Shown here in pieces: positions 30,821 to 39,777 of a stretch of 64,000 nucleotides of DNA. The notes under the pieces are model-generated. The model ran no database searches. It had not been told where the DNA came from and worked only from the letters and a program-made list of their open reading frames with translations. A program made the translations under genes and the position numbers. Each line of letters begins with the position of its first letter. Position 1 is the first letter of the stretch. Source of the DNA: Leucobacter aridicollis (GTDB lineage: Bacteria > Actinomycetota > Actinomycetes > Actinomycetales > Microbacteriaceae); contig NZ_CP075339.1 of assembly GCF_024399335.1 (NCBI RefSeq), positions 2,728,001 to 2,792,000 of the forward strand, read 5' to 3'.

Positions 30821-32461
30821 GTGTCCACTCAACTCGCAGCTCTGCCCCTTAGCTTCGACGCCTGCTATCGCGCCGCGTCAGGCCGCGATCGGCGCTGGGA
30901 CGGCAGGTTCTACCTTGGAGTGACGAGCACAGGTATCTACTGCCGTCCGTCGTGCCCCGCACGCAAACCCAAGCCAGAGAACTGCAGATTCTTTCCGAGT
31001 GCCGCTGCCTGCGTTGCTGCCGGGTTTCGCGCGTGCAAGCGATGCCGCCCTGACGCTCTCCCAGGCAGTCGAGACTGGGATCACCGAAGTGACCTCGTCG
31101 CACGTGCGGTGCGCGGTATCCGAGACGGCGCCGTCGACGCTGGCGGCGTCTCAGGCCTCGCGCAGTCGCTGGCGGTGAGCGAGCGCCACCTCCGCCGTAT
31201 GCTGCTTGACGAGATCGGAGCAACCCCCCTCCAGCTCGCGCGGACTCGGCGTGCACACGCCGCACGGATCCTCATCGAACAGACAGACCTGTCACTCACC
31301 GACGTCGCGTTCGCGGCCGGGTTCGGAAGCGTGCGGCAGTTCGGCGATACGATGCGCGAGGAGTTCGGCATGCCGCCCTCGGCGATCACCCGCCGCACCG
31401 GGCAGAGTGCCCCCGGGCAGGGCATCGCGAAACCAGACGGCGCTGCTTCCCCTGGGCAGCACTCACCTCCGGGTCCCGAGTCGAAGGAGTGTCCAAGGGT
31501 GACGCTCAGGCTCCAGACGCGAGCACCATTCGATGGACGCGCGACTCGGTCGTTCCTCGCCGCGCACGCGATCCCAGGCAGGGATTTCATTGGGACTGAC
31601 ACAGGCACAGGGGCGCCCGCGCAGACCTCGCACGCGATCGACGTGCCTGGCGGCACGGCCCACGCGACAATCTCGTGGTCCGACGTTCCCGAGGTCGCCA
31701 ACCAACGACCAGGCATGCTCGGCATCCCAGTCGTGCTCGCCCTCCCGAGCCTCGCAGACACTATGCCTGCGATCCAGATCGTCAGGCGCATGCTCGACCT
31801 CGACGCAGACCCGGCGCAGCTCGCGGAGGCGTTCTCCGCCGACCCCGTCCTCGGTCCACTCGTCGCAGCCCGCCCGGGGCTCCGCCTGCCAGGCGCACGC
31901 GACCCACACGAGTTCGCGCTCGCGACTGTGCTCGGGCAGCAGGTTTCGCTTGCAGCTGCCCGCACACTGCAGGGCCGCCTGGTCGCCGAGTACGCCGAGC
32001 CGAACAGACGCGCCGAACGGGGCTTTTCGGGCCGTGTCGACGTATCTCGGATCGCCGGTGAATCCCCCGAGGCGCTGCAATCGACGCTCCGAATCACACA
32101 TGCCCGCGCTGCGACGCTGCAGGGCCTCGCTCTCGCGCTCGAGGAAGGCCTCGACATCACCCCCGGCGCAGACCGCGAGCGGGCACGAGCCGAACTCATC
32201 GCGCTGCGGGGCATCGGACCGTGGACCGTCGAGCTGATCGCGATGCGCGCCCTCGGTGACCCTGACGCGTACCCGTCGGGCGACCTGATCTTACGCCGGG
32301 CACTCGGCGTCGCCGGGGCGAAGGAGGCCGAGCGTGCCGCTGACGCGTGGCGCCCGTTCCGCGGATACGCCACCCAGTTTCTGTGGGCGGATTTCCTCGC
32401 CAGCGCAACACCAGGCGCAACTGCACCCGCACCCCCACACTCTCAGAAGGAAGAGCAATGA
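30821..32461 (+). CDS. Ada-AlkA fusion: methyl-phosphotriester sensor, AraC HTH and 3-methyladenine DNA glycosylase
   Basis: 546 residues. The N-terminal Ada metal domain has Cys41, Cys45, Cys72 and Cys75, the same spacing as E. coli Ada Cys38/42/69/72; Cys41 is the expected methyl acceptor. An AraC helix-turn-helix follows (about 105-195). The C-terminal half is AlkA: an N-terminal beta domain, then the HhH glycosylase LRGIGPWTVELIAMRA with the catalytic Asp in SGDLILRR. It should sense alkylation damage and excise alkylated bases. CAGAAT is 6 bases before the GTG. It overlaps ogt by ATGA. Confidence 0.92.
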   Translation: MSTQLAALPLSFDACYRAASGRDRRWDGRFYLGVTSTGIYCRPSCPARKPKPENCRFFPSAAACVAAGFRACKRCRPDALPGSRDWDHRSDLVARAVRGIRDGAVDAGGVSGLAQSLAVSERHLRRMLLDEIGATPLQLARTRRAHAARILIEQTDLSLTDVAFAAGFGSVRQFGDTMREEFGMPPSAITRRTGQSAPGQGIAKPDGAASPGQHSPPGPESKECPRVTLRLQTRAPFDGRATRSFLAAHAIPGRDFIGTDTGTGAPAQTSHAIDVPGGTAHATISWSDVPEVANQRPGMLGIPVVLALPSLADTMPAIQIVRRMLDLDADPAQLAEAFSADPVLGPLVAARPGLRLPGARDPHEFALATVLGQQVSLAAARTLQGRLVAEYAEPNRRAERGFSGRVDVSRIAGESPEALQSTLRITHARAATLQGLALALEEGLDITPGADRERARAELIALRGIGPWTVELIAMRALGDPDAYPSGDLILRRALGVAGAKEAERAADAWRPFRGYATQFLWADFLASATPGATAPAPPHSQKEEQ

Positions 32462-33021
32462 GCACTCCCCTGTCATACACAATCGTCGACATTGTCGGCA
32501 GTCCGTTTCTTGCGGTGTGGCGCCCAGAAGATGACGCGGTGTGCGCTGCCGGGTTCCTGGCGGTCCCCGATCAGACGCGAGACGAGCCCCACCCAGACGT
32601 CGCCGCTGACCCGCTCTGGGACCGACTCATCGCAAGCGATCCAGGCCTCGCTGCGCGGGGGCTTGCCCAACTGCCCGAGACAGCTGGCGCCGTGCCAGAC
32701 GCGCTTCGGGCATACGCCGACGGCGACCTCACGGCGCTCGATGCGATCACCGTCTCACAGCGTGAGACCCCCTTCCGCGGGGAGGTGTGGCGGGCACTGC
32801 GAAAGGTACAAGCAGGCGATGCGGTGACCTACACGAAGCTCGCCGCGCTTGCGGGCAGACCCGCTGCAATCAGGGCCGCGGCGTCTGGCTGCGCCACGAA
32901 TCTTGTCGCGGTCATCGTTCCGTGTCATCGCATCGTGCGCGCCGATGGCGGTGTCGGCAAGTACCTGTTCGGCTCGGCGATAAAGCAGCGGCTTCTCGAC
33001 CATGAGGGCGCCATCGCCTAG
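32458..33021 (+). CDS. ogt: Methylated-DNA-protein-cysteine methyltransferase
   Basis: 187 residues. The suicide enzyme removes methyl groups from O6-methylguanine. Active-site PCHRIV holds Cys156, and GKYLFGSAIKQRLLDHE is the usual C-terminal helix. The ATG overlaps the stop of the Ada-AlkA gene, so sensor, glycosylase and methyltransferase form one adaptive-response operon, as in mycobacteria (alkA-ogt). Confidence 0.95.
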   Translation: MSTPLSYTIVDIVGSPFLAVWRPEDDAVCAAGFLAVPDQTRDEPHPDVAADPLWDRLIASDPGLAARGLAQLPETAGAVPDALRAYADGDLTALDAITVSQRETPFRGEVWRALRKVQAGDAVTYTKLAALAGRPAAIRAAASGCATNLVAVIVPCHRIVRADGGVGKYLFGSAIKQRLLDHEGAIA

Positions 33022-33065
33022 CTGGCCCGGTGCGCAAGGGCGCTCGACACTCGAATGCATCGTAT

Positions 33066-33121
33066 GGGATCTGCAGCAGAAAGCCCTGTCCCGAGTAAGA
33101 GCGGCATACCCTCTACAGATC
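33066..33121. repeat. Isolated copy of the GATC-arm element found in the 9.9-10.4 kb array
   Basis: GGGATCTGCAG at 33066-33076, exactly 39 bases, then CAGATC at 33116-33121, extended to CAGATCCCAGGCATACG. The arms and the 39-base spacing match the four units at 9883-10400, in the opposite orientation. The preceding GTATGGGATCTGCA is also identical to the fourth unit (reverse complement of 10391-10404). The interior is mostly diverged. Confidence 0.65.
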
Positions 33122-33163
33122 CCAGGCATACGGCGGATACGTCGGATACGACCCCAGCAATGC

Positions 33164-33198
33164 AAGAGGGGGCCCGGCTGAATGCCGGACCCCCTCTT
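33164..33198 (-). terminator. clpC terminator (bidirectional with ogt)
   Basis: AAGAGGGGG-x-CCGGC / GCCGG-x-CCCCCTCTT, a stem of about 14 bp with one mismatch pair and a 5-base loop. It lies 19 bases after the clpC stop and also downstream of ogt on the other strand. Confidence 0.85.
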
Positions 33199-33217
33199 GG
33201 GTGTGGACGAACTCGGG

Positions 33218-35743
33218 CTACTCGGCCTGACCGGGCGTGAGCCCCGTCGAGGCTGCGGCAGCCGCTGCCGAAGCCGAAGCCTCGCCGTGCGACTTCTGCT
33301 GGTCACGCTTCGTGTCGAAGGTGAACTTGCCCTCCTTGACGTCAACCATCACTGTGTCACCAGCGAGCAGCTCGGCCCCGAGGATCTTCTCTGAGAGCTG
33401 ATCCTCGATCTCCCGCTGCATCGCGCGGCGCAGCGGGCGAGCGCCGAGCGTCGGGTCGTATCCGATCTCTGCGAGTCGCTCGCGCGCAGGCGTGGTGATC
33501 TCGATGTACATGTCGCGGTCGAGCAGCCGGTCCTTCAGCTGCTTCACAAACAGGTCGACGATCTGCAGCAGCTCGGGCTTCGAGAGCTGCGGGAACACGA
33601 TCGTGTCGTCGACACGGTTCAGGAACTCGGGCTTGAAGTGCTTCTTAAGCTCCTCGTTCACCTTGCCCTTCATCGTCTCGTACCCGACCTGAGAGTCGCC
33701 CTCGAGCTGGAAGCCGACCGGGCCGCCAGCAATCGCTGTCGATCCGAGGTTCGTCGTCATGATGATGACTGTGTTCTTGAAGTCGACAACGCGGCCCTGG
33801 CCGTCGGTGAGACGCCCCTCTTCAAGCACCTGCAGCAGCGAGTTGAAGATGTCGGGGTGTGCCTTCTCGATCTCGTCGAAGAGCACGACCGAGAACGGCT
33901 TGCGGCGCACCTTCTCGGTGAGCTGGCCGCCCTCTTCGAACCCGACGAACCCGGGAGGGGCACCGAACAGGCGTGAGACCGTGTGCTTCTCGCCGTACTC
34001 GGACATGTCGAGCGAGATGAGCGCGTCCTCGTCGTCGAACAGGAACTCGGCGAGTGCCTTGGCGAGCTCGGTCTTACCGACGCCCGTGGGGCCTGCGAAG
34101 ATGAACGAGCCCGAGGGGCGCTTCGGATCCTTGAGCCCTGCACGCTGGCGGCGGATCGTCTTCGCGAGTGCCGAGATCGCCTCGTTCTGGCCGATGACCC
34201 GCTGGTGCAGGGCATCTTCCATGAAGCGCAGACGCGAGGTCTCTTCCTCGGTGAGCTTGAAGACGGGAATGCCTGTCGCCTGTGCGAGCACCTCGGCGAT
34301 GAGTCCCTCATCAACCTCGGCGTTCGTCGCGACATCGCCTGCGCGCCACTGCTTCTCAAGGCGGAGGCGTTCAGCGATGAGCTTCTTCTCTTCGTCGCGC
34401 TTGTTCGCCGCCTTCTCGAAGTCCTGCGCCTCAATTGCCTGCTCCTTGTCGGCGCGGACAACGGCGATCTTCTCGTCGAATTCGCGAAGCTCGGGCGGGC
34501 TCGACAGGATCGAGAGGCGCAGGCGAGCGCCAGCTTCGTCGATCAGGTCGATTGCCTTGTCGGGCAGGAAGCGATCCTGCACGTACCTGTCCGCGAGATT
34601 CACGGCGGCGACGATCGCACCGTCAGTGATCGAGACCTTGTGGTGCGCCTCGTAGCGGTCGCGCAGGCCCTTCAGAATGTTGATCGTGTGCGGCAGCGAC
34701 GGCTCGTTCACCATGATCGACTGGAAACGCCGCTCAAGCGCTGCGTCCTTCTCGAAGTGCTTGCGGAACTCGTCAAGCGTTGTCGCACCGATCGTCTGCA
34801 GCTCGCCGCGCGAGAGCATCGGCTTCAGAATGTTCGCCGCGTCAATCGCGCCCTCGGCAGCACCGGCGCCGACGAGCGTGTGGATCTCGTCGATGAAGAT
34901 GATGATGTCGCCGCGGTTGCGGATCTCCTTGGTGACCTTCTTCAGGCGCTCCTCGAAGTCGCCACGGTAGCGGCTACCGGCGATCATCGACGACAGGTCG
35001 AGCACGTAGACCTGCTTGTCCTTCAGCGTCTCAGGGACCTCGCCCTTAACAATTGCCTGCGCAAGGCCCTCGACGACGGCGGTCTTACCGACGCCCGGTT
35101 CACCGATGAGCACGGGGTTGTTCTTGGAGCGGCGCGAGAGGATCTGCATGACCCGCTCGACCTCTTTCTCGCGCCCGATAACGGGGTCGAGCTTGCCCTC
35201 GCGGGCGGCCTGCGTGAGGTTGCGGCCGAACTGGTCGAGCACCTGCGAGCCCTTGGGGGCGTCGCCCGCCTCGGGAGCGCCGACAGTCGCGTTCTCCTTG
35301 CCGGCCTGGTAGCCGGAGAGAAGCTGGATGACTGCCTGGCGCACGCGGTTCAGGTCGGCGCCGAGCTTCACGAGCACCTGGGCTGCGACACCCTCGCCCT
35401 CGCGAATGAGGCCGAGCAGAATGTGCTCTGTGCCGATGTAGTTGTGGCCAAGCTGCAGCGACTCGCGCAGGCTCAGCTCAAGCATCTTCTTCGCACGCGG
35501 TGTGAACGGAATATGACCCGACGGCGGCTGCTGACCCGTTCCAATAATCTCGGTGACCTGCGCGCGCACAGCGTCAAGTGAGATGTCGAGCTGCTCGAGA
35601 GCTTTCGCCGCGACACCCTCGCCCTCGTGAATGAGGCCGAGCAGGATGTGCTCAGTACCAATGTAGTTGTGGTTGAGCAGCTTCGCCTCTTCCTGGGCGA
35701 GCACGATCACGCGGCGAGCGCGGTCAGTGAATCTCTCAAACAT
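33218..35743 (-). CDS. clpC: ATP-dependent Clp protease ATPase subunit ClpC
   Basis: 841-residue AAA+ unfoldase that feeds substrates to ClpP. Two Clp-N repeats (residues 1-145, each with [13 protein letters not shown]) are followed by AAA domain 1 (GEPGVGKT, 214-221), the middle coiled coil and AAA domain 2 (GPTGVGKTE). The C-terminal tail is Ala-rich. The ATG has AAGGAGGG upstream. It is normal length for the actinobacterial essential ClpC1. Confidence 0.97.
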   Translation of the reverse strand: MFERFTDRARRVIVLAQEEAKLLNHNYIGTEHILLGLIHEGEGVAAKALEQLDISLDAVRAQVTEIIGTGQQPPSGHIPFTPRAKKMLELSLRESLQLGHNYIGTEHILLGLIREGEGVAAQVLVKLGADLNRVRQAVIQLLSGYQAGKENATVGAPEAGDAPKGSQVLDQFGRNLTQAAREGKLDPVIGREKEVERVMQILSRRSKNNPVLIGEPGVGKTAVVEGLAQAIVKGEVPETLKDKQVYVLDLSSMIAGSRYRGDFEERLKKVTKEIRNRGDIIIFIDEIHTLVGAGAAEGAIDAANILKPMLSRGELQTIGATTLDEFRKHFEKDAALERRFQSIMVNEPSLPHTINILKGLRDRYEAHHKVSITDGAIVAAVNLADRYVQDRFLPDKAIDLIDEAGARLRLSILSSPPELREFDEKIAVVRADKEQAIEAQDFEKAANKRDEEKKLIAERLRLEKQWRAGDVATNAEVDEGLIAEVLAQATGIPVFKLTEEETSRLRFMEDALHQRVIGQNEAISALAKTIRRQRAGLKDPKRPSGSFIFAGPTGVGKTELAKALAEFLFDDEDALISLDMSEYGEKHTVSRLFGAPPGFVGFEEGGQLTEKVRRKPFSVVLFDEIEKAHPDIFNSLLQVLEEGRLTDGQGRVVDFKNTVIIMTTNLGSTAIAGGPVGFQLEGDSQVGYETMKGKVNEELKKHFKPEFLNRVDDTIVFPQLSKPELLQIVDLFVKQLKDRLLDRDMYIEITTPARERLAEIGYDPTLGARPLRRAMQREIEDQLSEKILGAELLAGDTVMVDVKEGKFTFDTKRDQQKSHGEASASAAAAAASTGLTPGQAE

Positions 35744-35823
35744 CTATACCCTCCTTGACGGTCCACGGGGTATGGAACCGCCGATGGTTAAAGGCTACGC
35801 GCACCGGGGGCTTTGTGGGGCCG

Positions 35824-35841
35824 TGTTCGCCAGAGGCGTTA
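35824..35841 (-). promoter_or_regulatory. ClgR-box-like palindrome upstream of clpC
   Basis: TTCGCCAGAGGCGTT contains the perfect palindrome CGCC-AGA-GGCG, about 85 bases before clpC. It resembles the CGC-N5-GCG core of the actinobacterial Clp regulator ClgR but misses some flanking consensus positions. Confidence 0.4.
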
Positions 35842-35889
35842 CGGCGCCCGATTGCGCGTTCCCGGAGCACACCTTCGCTGGCGGCAGGC

Positions 35890-35919
35890 TTGACGCCGCG
35901 CCGCGGATTCACGTATGTT
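35890..35919 (+). promoter_or_regulatory. Promoter of the DUF2975-HTH pair
   Basis: TTGACG, 18 bases, TATGTT. The predicted start site falls within the adjoining TTATCGATAA-type palindromes, so a bound repressor would block it. Confidence 0.6.
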
Positions 35920-35950
35920 ATCGATTAGCGATAACAACGATTATCGATAA
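35917..35950. promoter_or_regulatory. Double ATCGATAA operator
   Basis: GTTATCG-ATTAG-CGATAAC (35917-35935, perfect 7-bp arms) followed by the perfect 10-bp palindrome TTATCGATAA (35941-35950). Both overlap the -10 box or start site and lie 50-83 bases before the DUF2975 gene. The small HTH protein encoded downstream is the likely ligand. Confidence 0.65.
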
Positions 35951-35999
35951 GGATCGCCGGGCCTCATCGCGAGGCTCGGCCCGACAGCGGAGGCCGCTT

Positions 36000-36620
36000 G
36001 TGCAACAGACACACCACACCCCAGAGGTATCGCGGGGCGACAGAGTCGCGATTTGGGCATTCGTCGTCGCGGGCGCGGCAATAGTTGTGTTCACCGCCGT
36101 CCAGGCTGTCGCGCGAGTCATGGCGGTACTCAGCCAGGGCCCGCACGAGGTGTTCGTGGCACTCCCCCCGGAGGCAACCGTCTCAGTAGAGGTGGGAACC
36201 GGCAAGATGCTCGCACTCACCGAAGCGAGCGGCACGATCCGGGTTGACACGCTCCCCACCCCTGCACTCATCCCGGGCGTCGCCGGCCCAATCCTCGCCG
36301 CGGTGACAACGATCGTTGTGACGGCGTGCCTCCTCGCGCTCGCAGCCTCGATCCTTCGCGGGAGCATCTTCTCGCGGCGCAACACGGCGCTCGTCGTCAC
36401 CGCAGGCATCACCGGCCTGATCGGTTACTCACTCGCGAATCTCGCCAGCACGATGCTTGCAAACGAAGCCGTCAGGTCCGCCGCCGGCGAGAACCTCGCG
36501 ACGACAGTGTTCGCAGCCGACCCTCTCGTCTATCTCCTCACTGCCTTCACAGTCGCCGTCGTTGCGACAGCCTTCGCTGTCGGCGCTCGCCTCCAGCGCG
36601 AAACAGAGGGGCTCGTATGA
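36000..36620 (+). CDS. DUF2975-type membrane protein
   Basis: 206 residues from the GTG at 36000, with GGAGG 6 bases upstream. Four membrane segments lie at about 14-42, 98-118, 128-154 and 170-195. A 55-residue external loop between TM1 and TM2 (VFVALPPEATVSVEVGTG) is typical of DUF2975. In other bacteria these proteins are encoded next to a small HTH regulator, as here, and are thought to modulate it at the membrane; the signal is unknown. The stop overlaps the regulator start (ATGA). Confidence 0.8.
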   Translation: MQQTHHTPEVSRGDRVAIWAFVVAGAAIVVFTAVQAVARVMAVLSQGPHEVFVALPPEATVSVEVGTGKMLALTEASGTIRVDTLPTPALIPGVAGPILAAVTTIVVTACLLALAASILRGSIFSRRNTALVVTAGITGLIGYSLANLASTMLANEAVRSAAGENLATTVFAADPLVYLLTAFTVAVVATAFAVGARLQRETEGLV

Positions 36621-36847
36621 CCCCGGCCGAGCCCGAAGACGGGCACTCAATCCACTGCAGACTCGACGAGCTCCTTACGGAGCGCGGCATGACGCTCACC
36701 GAGCTCGCTGATCGCGTCGGCGTGAGCATCGTGAACCTCTCGGTACTCAAGAACGATCGAGCAAAGGCGATTCGATTCACGACGCTCACCGCGATCTGTC
36801 GCGCCCTCGAGTGCGAGGTAGGAGACCTGCTCGTCGTCACTGAGTAA
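36617..36847 (+). CDS. Small Xre/YozG-type HTH regulator
   Basis: 76 residues, almost all one helix-turn-helix (LDELLTERGMTLTELADRVG then VSIVNLSVLKNDRAKAIRF and CRALECEVGDLLVV). It is typically paired with a DUF2975 protein, whose stop it overlaps. It likely binds the ATCGATAA palindromes at 35917-35950 and regulates its own operon. Confidence 0.88.
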   Translation: MTPAEPEDGHSIHCRLDELLTERGMTLTELADRVGVSIVNLSVLKNDRAKAIRFTTLTAICRALECEVGDLLVVTE

Positions 36848-36884
36848 GAACCAGGCTCATCACATACCTCCCGGCACCCGGCAA

Positions 36885-36902
36885 GGTTACCGTGCGATAA
36901 CC
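36885..36902. promoter_or_regulatory. TetR operator upstream of the 36954 regulator
   Basis: GGTTACCGTGCGATAACC: arms GGTTAcCG/CGaTAACC with one mismatched pair and a TG centre. It lies 51 bases before the tetR start. The site upstream of the carboxylase operon (43555-43572) follows the same GGTTAnCGnnCnnTAAC pattern. Confidence 0.6.
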
Positions 36903-36953
36903 GACGAGTCGCGGCATCCTGCGGAAGTCGTGACCCTGGGATACGATGAGGCC

Positions 36954-37544
36954 ATGGCAAGTTCACCGAGGGAGGCCGCCAAGGCAGAGCGTCGCGAGCG
37001 CTACCTCGAGGCGGCGGCGGCCCTCATCGCCGAACGGGGTTTCAGCGGCGTCTCGATCGATCTGCTCGGCTCAGCTGTCGGAGTCAGCGGCCCAGCGCTC
37101 TACAGGCATTTCTCGAGCAAGGAAGACATTCTCACGCAGCTGCTCGTCGGCGCGAGTGAGCGGCTCCTCGCAGGCTACGAGGCGATCATCGCGGAGAAGC
37201 TCGGTGACGAGGAAACCCTGCGCAGACTCGTTCGCTTCCACCTCGATTTTGCGACGAACGAGCGAGACGTGATCCTCGCGCAGGAGCGCGAACTCGTGAA
37301 CCTCCCGGAAGAGCCCCGCCGCCGAGTGCGCAGCCTCCAGCGCCGTTACGTGAACGGATGGGTGCAGATCACCGAACGTCTCATGCCGGACGCGAGCAGG
37401 GCGGATCTCACGGTCAGGCTGCACGCCGTCTTCGGCCTGCTCAATTCGACCCCGTACAGCGGCTCGCTCGCATCACCGTCCAGGGTGCGAGACATCTTGG
37501 CCGACCTCGCGCTCAGCGCGCTCTTCACTGCCGATTCTCCCTAG
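36954..37544 (+). CDS. TetR-family regulator, probable repressor of the acyl-CoA carboxylase operon
   Basis: 196 residues. The N-terminal TetR helix-turn-helix reads YLEAAAALIAERGFSGVSID then VGVSGPALYRHFSSKEDIL, followed by an all-helical ligand domain (TetR_C, LVRFHLDFATNERDVILAQE). TACGAT is 6 bases before the ATG. Members of this type often sense acyl-CoAs. It faces the operon 43501-37592 tail to tail, and its operator resembles the one before that operon. The ligand is inferred, not shown. Confidence 0.85.
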   Translation: MASSPREAAKAERRERYLEAAAALIAERGFSGVSIDLLGSAVGVSGPALYRHFSSKEDILTQLLVGASERLLAGYEAIIAEKLGDEETLRRLVRFHLDFATNERDVILAQERELVNLPEEPRRRVRSLQRRYVNGWVQITERLMPDASRADLTVRLHAVFGLLNSTPYSGSLASPSRVRDILADLALSALFTADSP

Positions 37545-37591
37545 CCTTCCTGGGTCTGCGTCGGGGTGGAGCCGGACCAGTACCTGAGTTC

Positions 37592-38392
37592 CTATCGTTC
37601 GAATTGGAAGTGCCCTGGGTCTTTCGGGTGAAACTCGGTAATGCCGTAGCCCGCATCTGCGGGGATTCGCACGACAGGATTGCCCGCTCCGTCAAACCCC
37701 ACGGTCGGCATGACCGCAACGCGGGGCAAACCGGGTGCCGCGTCAACGGCTTCGGCGACAGAGCGAAATGAGCCGAGCCGCCTGAGGTTCATGCGCGTCG
37801 GCAATAACAGCATCTCGCTCGTCAACGAGGGCACCTCTGCTGGTTCGACCCAGCGCAGCGCGACAGCCTCAACCCCATCAGCGGTCGGCTCCTGCCCCTC
37901 GGGGGCACGGGCAATGAAGAAATCGGTGTCGAACCGGCGCTTGCCGCCGAGCGGGGTAATCCACCGCCCAAACGGTACGACCTCGTCAAGGGCGAGCCGA
38001 GCCGCGGTTGCCCCGAGCACGCCGCCGAGCCCCGCGGCACCCGCCGCAATGGGGGTGGGGACCTGCGGCGCTGTCAGCAGTCGGCCGTTTGGGTCGCGGG
38101 CAAGCAACACGCCAACTTCTTCCCAGGTCTCACGGATCGCCGTCGCCCGCAACGCGGCCGACTCGTCGTCGTGGGCGTGTCCGTGGGCGACCGCAGTAGC
38201 GCCGTCAGCCGCTTCGAGCACGCCCCCGGGAAACACCAGCGCCGATGGAAACGCACCCCTCGTGCTCCCCCGCCTGAGCATGAGCACTCTCAGCGGGTCA
38301 TCACGCACGAGAAGGAGCGACGCCGACCGTCGCGGCACAACCGGCGAGGGCGACTGTTCAGCCGCTCCTTGCCCGCCCGCTTCGAACACCAT
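37592..38392 (-). CDS. Nudix hydrolase (NUDT19/CoA-diphosphatase-like)
   Basis: 266 residues. The Nudix box is split by an insert: FPGGVLEAAD, about 17 residues, then AIRETWEEVGVLL with the REXXEE metal site. Eukaryotic NUDT19, which cleaves CoA esters, also has an inserted Nudix box. It is the last gene of the carboxylase-MaoC-CitE operon, 9 bases after citE, so hydrolysis of CoA or acyl-CoA is a reasonable guess. Other nucleotide-diphosphate substrates remain possible. Confidence 0.8.
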   Translation of the reverse strand: MVFEAGGQGAAEQSPSPVVPRRSASLLLVRDDPLRVLMLRRGSTRGAFPSALVFPGGVLEAADGATAVAHGHAHDDESAALRATAIRETWEEVGVLLARDPNGRLLTAPQVPTPIAAGAAGLGGVLGATAARLALDEVVPFGRWITPLGGKRRFDTDFFIARAPEGQEPTADGVEAVALRWVEPAEVPSLTSEMLLLPTRMNLRRLGSFRSVAEAVDAAPGLPRVAVMPTVGFDGAGNPVVRIPADAGYGITEFHPKDPGHFQFER

Positions 38393-38401
38393 GCGTCAGC
38401 C

Positions 38402-39241
38402 TCAGCCCTCCGGGACTCCCCCGGCGTCGGGGCGACGAGCAGATGCCGCGACTTCTGCAATGCGGCGCGCCTGGCGCATGAGCGGTTCGTCGATCATTTG
38501 GCCATTGTATGCAAAGACACCGCTCGCCGCGGAGGCCGCGGCGTCGAGCACCCCTGTCGCCCACGCGATCGCCGTCGCGTCTGGCGAGTAGGCCTCGCGC
38601 AGAATCGGAACCTGGCGCGGGTGGAGGCACATCGCGCCGCGAAACCCGGAGGCAGCCGCCTCAGAGGCTTCCGAGCGAAGCCCCTCATCATTCGCAAGAT
38701 CTGTATGCACTGTGTCGTAGGCGGGCTTACCCGCGGCCGACGCCGCGATTAACACGCGCGAACGGGAGTACTGTGCGAGCTGCCCGAGCTGACCGTCTGG
38801 CGTGCGGCTCTTGAAGCCCCCGATCCCGGCAACGAGGTCTTCAGCACCCCAGGTGAGCGCCGCCACCCGCGGGTCTACGGCGAGCGCGTCGACGTCGCGA
38901 ATGCCGATTGGGGTCTCACAGAGGGCGATCACCTCGTACCCCTCGAGCCCGTCAAGGTCGCTCGACTGCTCGGCTTTGGGGAGCATGACCGCACGGTACG
39001 CCGTCTGCGCAAGGGCGGCGAGGTCGGCTGCAAAGAATTCGGAGGTCCGTGGGTTCACGCGCACGATGACCCGTTCAGGATCGAGTGGCGTCGCCACAAG
39101 CGCAGCTCGCGCGGTCTCCTTGTCACCAGGGGCGACTGCGTCTTCAAGGTCGATGATGACGCTGTCGGCTCGTTCGAACGCCTTCGCGTATCGGTCTGGG
39201 CGATCCCCTGGGCAGAACAGCAGTGCAGGGCCTGTAATCAC
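38402..39241 (-). CDS. HpcH/HpaI-family CoA ester lyase (CitE-like)
   Basis: 279-residue TIM-barrel lyase. Motifs: [26 protein letters not shown] (metal-binding Glu/Asp), [23 protein letters not shown] and CLHPRQVP. The M. tuberculosis homologue Rv2498c, in an equivalent cluster, acts in leucine and itaconate catabolism on 3-hydroxy-3-methylglutaryl- or citramalyl-type CoA esters. The GTG overlaps the MaoC stop. Confidence 0.87.
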   Translation of the reverse strand: MITGPALLFCPGDRPDRYAKAFERADSVIIDLEDAVAPGDKETARAALVATPLDPERVIVRVNPRTSEFFAADLAALAQTAYRAVMLPKAEQSSDLDGLEGYEVIALCETPIGIRDVDALAVDPRVAALTWGAEDLVAGIGGFKSRTPDGQLGQLAQYSRSRVLIAASAAGKPAYDTVHTDLANDEGLRSEASEAAASGFRGAMCLHPRQVPILREAYSPDATAIAWATGVLDAAASAASGVFAYNGQMIDEPLMRQARRIAEVAASARRPDAGGVPEG

Positions 39242-39777
39242 GCGTCCCCCTCAGTACGATGTGCCGAGGACTCGGCGGAGCCAGTCGCGTCGACGCTTGC
39301 AGTTCCCTCCGGGCGGCAGCGCATGAGAGTGGATCGTTTGGCGACTGCCACGACGTTGCCTCGCTGGTCGCGCGCAGTGTGCTCGAACTCGACGACTCCC
39401 TGGCCCGGTCGCGATTTCGAGAGGCGCTTGCCAAGGATGCGGGTCTCGGCGGTCATCGTGTCGCCAGCGCGCATCGGCGACGGGAAACGGATGTCAGTCA
39501 TGCCGAGGTTCGCGACGATGGTGCCCTGTGTGAGCTGCGCGACCGACAGGCCAACCATTGTTGACAGGGTAAACATGCTGTTGACGAGCCGCTCACCGAA
39601 CTCTGTCGACGCAGACCATTCGGCGTCGAGGTGCAGCGACTGCGGGTTCATCGTGAGTGTGGTGAAGAGCACGTTGTCGGCCTCGGTGACTGTGCGGGCT
39701 GGCGCGTGCACGTAGACGTCGCCCTCCTCGAACTCTTCGAAGTATCGACCACGTTGTTCAAAAATGCGTCCCGTCAT
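39238..39777 (-). CDS. MaoC-family enoyl-CoA hydratase
   Basis: 179 residues, a single hot-dog fold: [20 protein letters not shown] at the start, [16 protein letters not shown] with the dehydratase-type His/Asn context, and [13 protein letters not shown]. It probably hydrates 3-methylglutaconyl-CoA or a related enoyl-CoA between the carboxylase and lyase steps. It overlaps both neighbours (ATGA upstream, GTGA downstream). Confidence 0.85.
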   Translation of the reverse strand: MTGRIFEQRGRYFEEFEEGDVYVHAPARTVTEADNVLFTTLTMNPQSLHLDAEWSASTEFGERLVNSMFTLSTMVGLSVAQLTQGTIVANLGMTDIRFPSPMRAGDTMTAETRILGKRLSKSRPGQGVVEFEHTARDQRGNVVAVAKRSTLMRCRPEGTASVDATGSAESSAHRTEGDA

